Below, piece after piece: positions 55,757 through 64,000 of a stretch of DNA of 64,000 nt. Numbering within the stretch: position 1 is the stretch's first letter; the number at the start of each line of letters is the position of its first letter. Under the pieces are notes generated by a model. It worked only from the letters and a program-made list of their open reading frames with translations. It did not search any database and was not told the DNA's origin. The DNA is from Actinomycetales bacterium Actino_02. Its GTDB lineage: Bacteria > Actinomycetota > Actinomycetes > Propionibacteriales > Propionibacteriaceae. Both the position numbers and the translations under genes were made by a program. The stretch spans positions 293,135-357,134 of the forward strand of contig LUYM01000020.1 of NCBI GenBank assembly GCA_001603275.1. The letters are read 5' to 3'.

Positions 55757-56951
55757 CGATCAGTACTACCGGTTCTCAGGCCGAGCTCGTCGAGCGGCAC
55801 CGCCATGTCCTGATGAAGAATCTGGGCACGCCACTGCGGGTGTTCGTCCGTGGCGAGGGCTCGTATGTGTGGGATGCCGACGGCAACCGCTACCTCGATC
55901 TGCTGGCCGGCATCGCGGTGAACGCGCTGGGGCACGCGCACCCGCAGGTGCTCGGCGCCATCTCCGCGCAGCTGTCGACTCTCGGTCAGGTGTCCAACTA
56001 CTTCGCCACGCCGACCCAGATCGCGCTCGCCGAACGGCTGGCCGCGATGGTCACTCTGAATGCTCCCGAGCGCCATGCCCGGGTCTTCTTGTGTAACTCC
56101 GGCACCGAAGCCAATGAGGCCGGCTTCAAGCTGGCGAGGTTGACCCGGCGCCCGCGGATCATCGCCATGGAGGGTGCCTTCCACGGCCGGACCATGGGCG
56201 CACTGGCGATCACGGCCAACCCTGCCTACCGGCAGCCCTTCGAGCCGCTGCCCGGTGGGGTGACCTTCATCCCGTACGGGGATGTGGACGCTCTGGCTGC
56301 CGAGCTGGACGACACCGTGGCTGCCGTGGTGATGGAACCCATCCAGGGAGAGAACGGGGTGATCGACCCCGGCCAGGACTTCCTGGTGAAGGCGCGCGAA
56401 CTCACCGCCGCCACCGGCACGCTGTTGTGGCTGGACGAAGTCCAGACCGGGATCGGCCGCTGTGGCGACTGGCTGGCCAGTACGCCGTCCGGTGTCTGCG
56501 CTGACATCGTCACCTTGGCCAAGGGGCTCGGCAACGGCTTTCCGATCGGGGCCTGCGTGGCCAGCGGCCGTGCGTCCGAACTGTTCGGCCCTGGCGCTCA
56601 CGGCAGCACTTTCGGCGGCAACCCCGTCGCTGCGGCTGCCGGCCTGGCGGTGCTCTCGATCATCGAACGCGACGGTTTGCTGGCACACGTCCGCGAGGTG
56701 GGGGACAGCTTCGCCGCCGCGCTGGAAGGCCTGAATCATCCGATGATCGCGCAGGTGCGCGGACGGGGCCTCCTGCGCGGGGTCGTCCTCACCCACCCGG
56801 TGGCCGGTGCGGTCGCCGCCGCCGCGCTGGACGGCGGCTTCGTGATCAATGCGCCACGGGCCAATGTGCTGCGGATCGCGCCGCCGCTGAATATCACCGC
56901 CGACCAGTTGGACAGCTTTGTGGCGGCGCTGCCCGGCTTCTTGGATGTGCA

Positions 56952-56955
<4 letters not shown>
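55753..56955 (+). CDS. argD: Acetylornithine aminotransferase
   Basis: ArgD (400 residues), a PLP class III aminotransferase. Cofactor Lys257 is in [32 protein letters not shown] and [11 protein letters not shown] are typical. GTG overlaps the argB stop. In related genomes argF follows; here the end overlaps argR directly. Confidence 0.96.
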
Positions 56956-59515
<2,560 letters not shown>

Positions 59516-59519
<4 letters not shown>

Positions 59520-60670
59520 TGTCTGCCCTCCTCGGGTCGGGGGATCTCGGCGAGGACCCGATAGCCGCCGCCGGGGAGGTTGCCCGTCTCCAGCCGTCCG
59601 CCCCACATCGCGACTCTCTCGTGCATCCCGACCTGACCCCCGCCGACCCCGGCCGAGGGCGGCGCGCCGCGTCCGGAATCGGAGACACTCAGCACGAGTT
59701 GGTCAGGACGGTACTCCAGCCGCACCGAGGCGCGATCGGTGCCGCTGTGGCGCATGACGTTGGTCAGCGACTCCTGCAGCACGCGGTAGCAGGTGAGCCC
59801 CAGCGCCGGACTGAGCGGCCACGGTTCGCCCTCGCGGATCACCTCGACCCGAACGCCGGCCCGCTCTGCCTGGGCGAGCAGTTCGTCCACATCGTCCAGG
59901 GTGGGGTTCGGGGCGGTGTCATCCTCCGGGTTGCGCAGGGCACCAAGAAGCTGACGCACCTCCTGCAGCGAACTGCGGCTGCGCTCGGCGATCGCCAGCA
60001 GCGCGTCTCGGGCTGCTTCGGGCTCGTCCGTGGCCACCCGTGCGCCCACGCCGGCCTGCAGCGCGATCGCTCCCAGCGAGTGACCGACAACGTCGTGAAG
60101 CTCCCTGGCGATCCGCAACCGCTCCTGGTTGACGGCATTGCGGCTCGCCTCGGTCTTCGCCTGCTCGGCAAGCTCGGCACGCTCGGCTAGCAGCATGGAC
60201 GTCCGTCGCTGCGACTGGCTGGCTCGACCAAGGGCGAACATGCCGACGAACAGGGCCACATTGGTCAATGCTTCTGGCCACGGCATTCGGCCCGGCAGGG
60301 CGGCGACCAGACAGATCAGCGCTGCGCAGAAGCCGGCGGCCACCGCGGTGATCCGCAGGCTTCGCTGGGCTGCGACGGAGTAGGCGGCCAGGAACAGGGC
60401 CGAGCCGACCACCGGAGTGCCGTAGCCGAGCAGGAGCAGAGCGAACACGGCGGTCCCCGACACCAGCAGGACCGTCAGCGGCAGGATCCGCCGCGCGGCG
60501 AATGGGCCGACCGCGGTGAGGAGCAGCGCGGCTTGGGTGAGTGAGATCTCCTCGCGGCCGGAGAACGAGATGGCCACTGCGACGGCCAGCAGAAGCCCCA
60601 GCGCCAAGATCCCGTCCAACAGCCATGGGCGGTCGGCATCCAGCCGCTGGATCGCGCGCCAGGTTCTCAC
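59516..60670 (-). CDS. DesK/NarX-type sensor histidine kinase
   Basis: A 384-residue kinase with four to six N-terminal helices (15-150), no large extracytoplasmic domain, a short coiled coil, then HisKA_3: [20 protein letters not shown] with His192. The ATPase has the N box region (QESLTNVMRHSG) and SDSGRG. Such membrane-embedded sensors often respond to envelope or lipid state. GTG start. Confidence 0.93.
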
Positions 60671-60727
60671 CGGTCAAGCTTGGCAAGCCGACAGGCACCA
60701 CGCCAACGTTCTGGAGAATGACCTGGG

Positions 60728-60749
60728 CCGTCCGTCTCCAGACGGACGG
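60728..60749. promoter_or_regulatory. Perfect inverted repeat between kinase and hydrolase genes
   Basis: CCGTCCGTCT (60728-60737) and AGACGGACGG (60740-60749) are exact complements around CC. It sits in the 166-bp divergent gap, 58 bp from the kinase start and 88 bp from the hydrolase start. Too central for a gene end, so more likely an operator than a terminator. Confidence 0.55.
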
Positions 60750-60836
60750 GTGATGTGGTGGCAGCCTGTAGGCGCACCGCAAAGAGCGTTCTGCGGCCGG
60801 ACGCCTGGGCGGGTCGTGGTTGGGAAGGCTGAGGCC

Positions 60837-62282
60837 ATGATCCTCGAGACTCGCCGACCGGCCCCGGAGCGGGCCGCCCGCATGCTTCTGGCTGTGCTCC
60901 TGGGCGCGGCCTTCGCCGCCATCTGGGCGCTGATCGAACCCCGCGGCCCGGTGACCGGCGGTCAGGCTGTCGCCCTGATGGGTAGTGCCCTGGCCCTCGG
61001 CTGGCTGGCCGGACGGGTGACCGGCTCCCGGCTGGCCGCACTGATCGTTCCGCTGGCCCACGTGGCCGGCTTCGAACTCATCCGGAGCTCCTGCTCGCTT
61101 CCCACAGCTGGGGGATCGCCCTCGGCGACGACCTTCGGCCTGGTCGCGTTCGCGCTGGGTCGGGTCGTGCCGTGGTTGCTCGCGGTGGTGCCGATGGCAG
61201 TGGGAGCCGGCTGGGGAGCTCGTCGGCTGCCGCTGCGCCGGCGCTGGGCACTGGTGGCGGCGAGCACGGCGGTGGCCGTCCTGGCCGGCTGGCTCCTGGT
61301 CCCCGCAGTTCCGGCCCGGGTTGAAGCGCCGGGAGGTTTCGCCGAACTGGTCGAGGTGGAGCTGGGCGGGCACCAGCAATGGATTCAGGTGCGCGGCACT
61401 GATCGCAGCAACCCCGTGGTGCTCTATCTCAGCGGCGGTCCCGGCCAAAGCGATCAAGCATTCTCTCGGGTGTTGCTGGAACCTCTGCTGGGCCAGATCA
61501 CCCTGGTTAGTTGGGACCAGCGCGGCACCGGGAAGTCCTATCCGGACCTCGATCCGGCCACGGTCACTCCACAACGAGCGGTCGCGGACGTCATCGAGCT
61601 GGCCGGCTACCTGAGCCGACGGTTCGGCCAGGAGAAGATCATTCTGCTGGGCGAGTCCTGGGGGAGTCTGCTGGGAGTCCTCGCCGTCAAGGAAGCGCCT
61701 CAGCTGTTCTCGGCCTACCTCGGCAGCGGGCAGATGGTGAACGTCCGCCAGACCGACGAGGCCATCTACGACGACCTCAACGCGGTGGCCGCGAGCACCG
61801 GTGACGCGGAACTGGCCGCTCAGCTGGCCCGGCTGGGGCGTCCGCCGTACCGCAGTGTCTTCGACTACGGCGAGATCATGCTGCGCTACCCGTTGCTGGA
61901 GGGCTCCTACACCCCGCCCGCCGGCTATCGGCAGCGTGCTAGCGCCGGCGGGGTCGGACCGCTGGGAGTCCTCGGCGTCGAGTACGACCCGATCGAGAAG
62001 CTCAATGTGGTCCGCGGGTTGCTGGACCTGTTCTCGGTGATGTACCCGCAATTGCAGTCCATTGATCTGCGTCAGTCGGCGTCGACGCTGAACGTGCCGG
62101 TGTTCATCTTGTGTGGCGATCACGAGCTGGACGCCCGGACGGGCCCAGCCCGGGAGTGGTTCGCGGGCCTCACCGCACCGAGCAAGCGCTGGTACCAGCT
62201 GCCCGACGCCGGCCACTCGGTCGCCTTCGAACAGGCCGAGGAGTTGGGCCGCATCCTGCGCGAGGACGTGGCTCGGCGCTGA
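60837..62282 (+). CDS. Membrane-anchored alpha/beta hydrolase
   Basis: A 481-residue protein. Four hydrophobic segments fill residues 20-155. The rest is an alpha/beta hydrolase like prolyl iminopeptidases: oxyanion LSGGPGQSD, DQRGTGKSYPDLD, nucleophile elbow GESWG, the acid in GDHELDA and His in DAGHSVAFE. ATG 60837 follows GGAAGG; longer frames run into the kinase gene antisense. It is divergent from the two-component system and may be its target. Substrate unknown. Confidence 0.82.
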   Translation: MILETRRPAPERAARMLLAVLLGAAFAAIWALIEPRGPVTGGQAVALMGSALALGWLAGRVTGSRLAALIVPLAHVAGFELIRSSCSLPTAGGSPSATTFGLVAFALGRVVPWLLAVVPMAVGAGWGARRLPLRRRWALVAASTAVAVLAGWLLVPAVPARVEAPGGFAELVEVELGGHQQWIQVRGTDRSNPVVLYLSGGPGQSDQAFSRVLLEPLLGQITLVSWDQRGTGKSYPDLDPATVTPQRAVADVIELAGYLSRRFGQEKIILLGESWGSLLGVLAVKEAPQLFSAYLGSGQMVNVRQTDEAIYDDLNAVAASTGDAELAAQLARLGRPPYRSVFDYGEIMLRYPLLEGSYTPPAGYRQRASAGGVGPLGVLGVEYDPIEKLNVVRGLLDLFSVMYPQLQSIDLRQSASTLNVPVFILCGDHELDARTGPAREWFAGLTAPSKRWYQLPDAGHSVAFEQAEELGRILREDVARR

Positions 62283-62300
62283 GCTGGTAACCGCTGGCAT

Positions 62301-62306
62301 TACGCT
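62301..62306 (+). promoter_or_regulatory. -10 element of a leaderless promoter for tyrS
   Basis: TACGCT lies 8 nt before GTG 62315, with no Shine-Dalgarno sequence. Confidence 0.5.
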
Positions 62307-62314
62307 TAGCGACC

Positions 62315-63586
62315 GTGAATGCGCTACTCGACGAACTGACCTGGCGGGGCTTCATCGCCCACTCCACCGACCCGGACGCCCTCGCTGGCGCCCTCGACGC
62401 CGGTCAGGTGAAGTCCTACGTGGGCTTCGATCCGACAGCGCCCAGTATCCACATGGGCAATCTCGTCCAACTCATGGTTTCCCGACGCCTTCAGGCCGCA
62501 GGGCATCGTCCGTTCCTGCTGGTGGGCGGATCAACCGGCCTGATCGGCGATCCCAAGCAGTCCAGTGAACGGAACCTCAACCCCAAGGACTTGGTTCACG
62601 AGTGGGTGGAGCGGATCCGATCTCAGGTGAGCAAGTTCGTCGACTTCGACGGGCCGGCCGCCGCCACGGTGGTCAACAACTACGACTGGACGGTCGAACT
62701 GAACACCCTGGACTTCCTCAGGGACATCGGCAAGCACTTCAGTGTGAACCGGATGCTCGACCGCGAGGTGATCAAGGCTCGGCTCGAGTCGGGGATCTCC
62801 TACACGGAGTTCTCCTACGTGCTGCTCCAGTCGCTGGACTTCCTTGAGTTGTTCCGCCGCTACGGGGTAACCATGCAGACCGGCGGCTCGGATCAATGGG
62901 GGAACTTGACTGCGGGGGTGGAGTTGATCCGCAGGTCGGAGGGTGGACGTGCTCACGCGCTGGCCACACCACTGTTGACCAAAGCCGATGGCACCAAGTT
63001 CGGCAAGACCGAGTCCGGGACGGTGTGGCTCGATCCCGCCATGACTAGTCCGTACGCATTCCACCAGTTCTTCTTGAACGCCGAGGACTCGATGGTGGGG
63101 TCGTACCTGAAGATCTTCTCCGAGCGCAGTCGCGAGGAGCTGGACGACCTGATCCGACAGAGCCAGGAGGCCCCGCACCTGCGGGTGGCCCAGCGAGCCC
63201 TGGCCGACGACATCACCGACCTGGTGCACTCACCGGCCGAGCGCAAGGCCGCCAGTGACGCCGCGGCGGCCATCTTCGGCAGGGGAGAGCTGGCCGAACT
63301 GCCCGCGGACACCCTGGCCGCCGTATGGCGCGAACTGGGGGCAGTCCAGCTGGAACCGAGCGTGGACTGGCCTGCCGTCGTGGACGTCCTCGTGGCTTCC
63401 GGGGTGGTGCCGAGCCGCTCGGCCGCTCAGCGGGCCATCAATGAGGGCGGCGCCTACCTGAACAACCAGAAGGTGTCCAGCCCCGATCAGCGCATCGAGA
63501 GCTCGGACATTCTGGCCGGCGGCCACCTGATCGTGCGTCGAGGCAAGAAGACCGTCGGTGCTGTCCGCCTGGAGCGTTTGCCCTAG
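62315..63586 (+). CDS. tyrS: Tyrosyl-tRNA synthetase
   Basis: TyrS (423 residues), class I. The HIGH-like motif is PSIHMGNLV, the KMSKS-like motif KFGKTESGT, and GGSDQWGNLTAG binds tyrosine. The C-terminal S4 domain covers about 355-423. This is the eubacterial long form. GTG start by the TACGCT box. It ends 15 bp before a hairpin overlapping the first rRNA promoter. Confidence 0.96.
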   Translation: MNALLDELTWRGFIAHSTDPDALAGALDAGQVKSYVGFDPTAPSIHMGNLVQLMVSRRLQAAGHRPFLLVGGSTGLIGDPKQSSERNLNPKDLVHEWVERIRSQVSKFVDFDGPAAATVVNNYDWTVELNTLDFLRDIGKHFSVNRMLDREVIKARLESGISYTEFSYVLLQSLDFLELFRRYGVTMQTGGSDQWGNLTAGVELIRRSEGGRAHALATPLLTKADGTKFGKTESGTVWLDPAMTSPYAFHQFFLNAEDSMVGSYLKIFSERSREELDDLIRQSQEAPHLRVAQRALADDITDLVHSPAERKAASDAAAAIFGRGELAELPADTLAAVWRELGAVQLEPSVDWPAVVDVLVASGVVPSRSAAQRAINEGGAYLNNQKVSSPDQRIESSDILAGGHLIVRRGKKTVGAVRLERLP

Positions 63587-63601
63587 TCGGCGGGGTGACA
63601 C

Positions 63602-63638
63602 GCCCGGGGGTTCCGGCCGATTTGACCCACCCCCGGGC
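63602..63638 (+). terminator. Terminator-like hairpin after tyrS
   Basis: GCCCGGGGGT (63602-63611) pairs with ACCCCCGGGC (63629-63638), a perfect 10-bp stem with a 17-nt loop. The loop carries the -35 of the first rRNA promoter. Confidence 0.6.
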
Positions 63639-63650
63639 CTCGCGTAATGT
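63622..63650 (+). promoter_or_regulatory. rRNA operon promoter P1
   Basis: TTGACC (63622-63627), 17 bp, TAATGT (63645-63650). Near-consensus housekeeping promoter. Confidence 0.75.
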
Positions 63651-63813
63651 TCATCGAGCGTTGCCGGTGACACGGACGGGGCAGAGAAGATCTGAACCGG
63701 ACGGACCGGAACGCCGAACCCAAACAAGCAGCAACGGATGCGGTGTGTCTTCATGCCAGAAGTCATCAACTCCGGTGAGCTGTCGCGGATGGGATCGGGG
63801 TCTGGATGCCGGT

Positions 63814-63842
63814 TTTACAAGCGGTTACGGGCCTAGTAATGT
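63814..63842 (+). promoter_or_regulatory. rRNA operon promoter P2
   Basis: TTTACA (63814-63819), 17 bp, TAATGT (63837-63842). Same -10 as P1, 192 bp downstream. Confidence 0.7.
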
Positions 63843-63848
63843 AAGTCG

Positions 63849-64000
63849 AGTTGCCCCGAGTGGCGGTGAGAGCCGTTGCGAGGAGCGCACCCGAAACTTG
63901 AGAACTCAACAGCGTGCTTAAAAGTCAATGCACAATAATGCACTCTTCGGAGTGCGAACAAAACCCCGTTCCGGGGCAGTGAGGCGAAAGCTGAAGTGTC
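63849..64000 (+). other. 16S rRNA leader region (rrn operon), gene beyond window
   Basis: The sequence ACTTGAGAACTCAACAGCGT (63896-63915) is typical of actinobacterial 16S leaders. Hairpins GCACTC-TTCG-GAGTGC (63940-63955) and CCCCG-TTC-CGGGG (63964-63976) follow. The 16S start motif AGAGTTTGAT is not reached. The stretch between P1 and P2 (63651-63813) shows no gene. Confidence 0.75.

Noticed and set aside
63849..64000. Start of the 16S rRNA gene
   Set aside because: Only leader sequence is present; AGAGTTTGAT is not reached before position 64000.

Overview
The window is high-GC chromosomal DNA from an actinobacterium. The gene order follows the actinobacterial core genome closely: rpmB-recG-rsmD-coaD-sepIVA-like-yceD-rpmF-rnc-mutM-smc-ftsY, ffh-rpsP-khpA-rimM-trmD-rplS-lepB-rnhB-DUF2469-yraN-comM-dprA, uppP-mshC-hisE-hisG, and infC-rpmI-rplT-tsnR-pheST-arg-tyrS. 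The mycothiol gene mshC and the DUF2469 and SepIVA-like genes are actinobacterial markers. A three-subunit sdhCAB and the overall style suit a Propionibacteriales-type organism, but that rank is an inference. I see no prophage, insertion sequence or CRISPR array.

Layout. 0-8 kb: the end of RNase J, then rpmB, recG, rsmD, coaD, a DivIVA-like protein, yceD, rpmF, rnc, mutM and gtrA. 8-16 kb: smc, a small membrane protein, ftsY, a GNAT acetyltransferase, ffh and an amidohydrolase. 16.6-29 kb: mntH on the minus strand, then the ribosome-maturation operon (rpsP to trmD), sdhCAB inserted before rplS, then lepB to dprA. 29-44 kb is a more variable stretch: a DUF4349 lipoprotein, a TMEM175-like/CPBP pair, pseudouridine catabolism (psuK, psuG), an APC permease, a divergent TetR/SDR pair with two matching operators, tRNA-Leu(GAG), an M20 peptidase, an unknown membrane protein, ydeI-like, an aldo/keto reductase, uppP, mshC, hisE and hisG. 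44-51 kb: the infC operon with an attenuator-type leader, tsnR and pheST. 50.8-51.9 kb is a 1-kb gene-free region. 51.9-63.6 kb: a HAD phosphatase, the arginine cluster argCJBDRH without argF or argG, a DesK-type two-component system, an alpha/beta hydrolase and tyrS. 63.6-64 kb: two rRNA promoters and the 16S leader. The 16S gene itself begins beyond the window.

The most interesting part is the gene-free region between pheT and the HAD gene. It contains two related units. Each has (i) a cluster of palindromes with consensus TCACCC-N4-GGGTGA, (ii) the shared box TGACAAGGGC[A/T]AACGC followed by a palindrome, (iii) a TATGTT/TATGAT -10 element about 100 bp downstream, and (iv) a G-rich presumptive RNA. 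Both RNAs share the element GGGGG-N-GC-N-GAGC-N-AG and a hairpin whose loop keeps CCGCCAA while the stem bases differ. The second ends in a strong intrinsic terminator. I do not recognise either RNA as a known class.

A second theme is leaderless transcription. At least ten genes have a TANNNT -10 hexamer 6-8 nt before an ATG/GTG with no Shine-Dalgarno sequence. This helped choose several starts (gtrA, sdhC, tetR, mshC, hisE, the APC permease). Gene starts were set by hand from ribosome-binding sites, -10 elements, overlaps and family N-termini. All functions are predictions from sequence.
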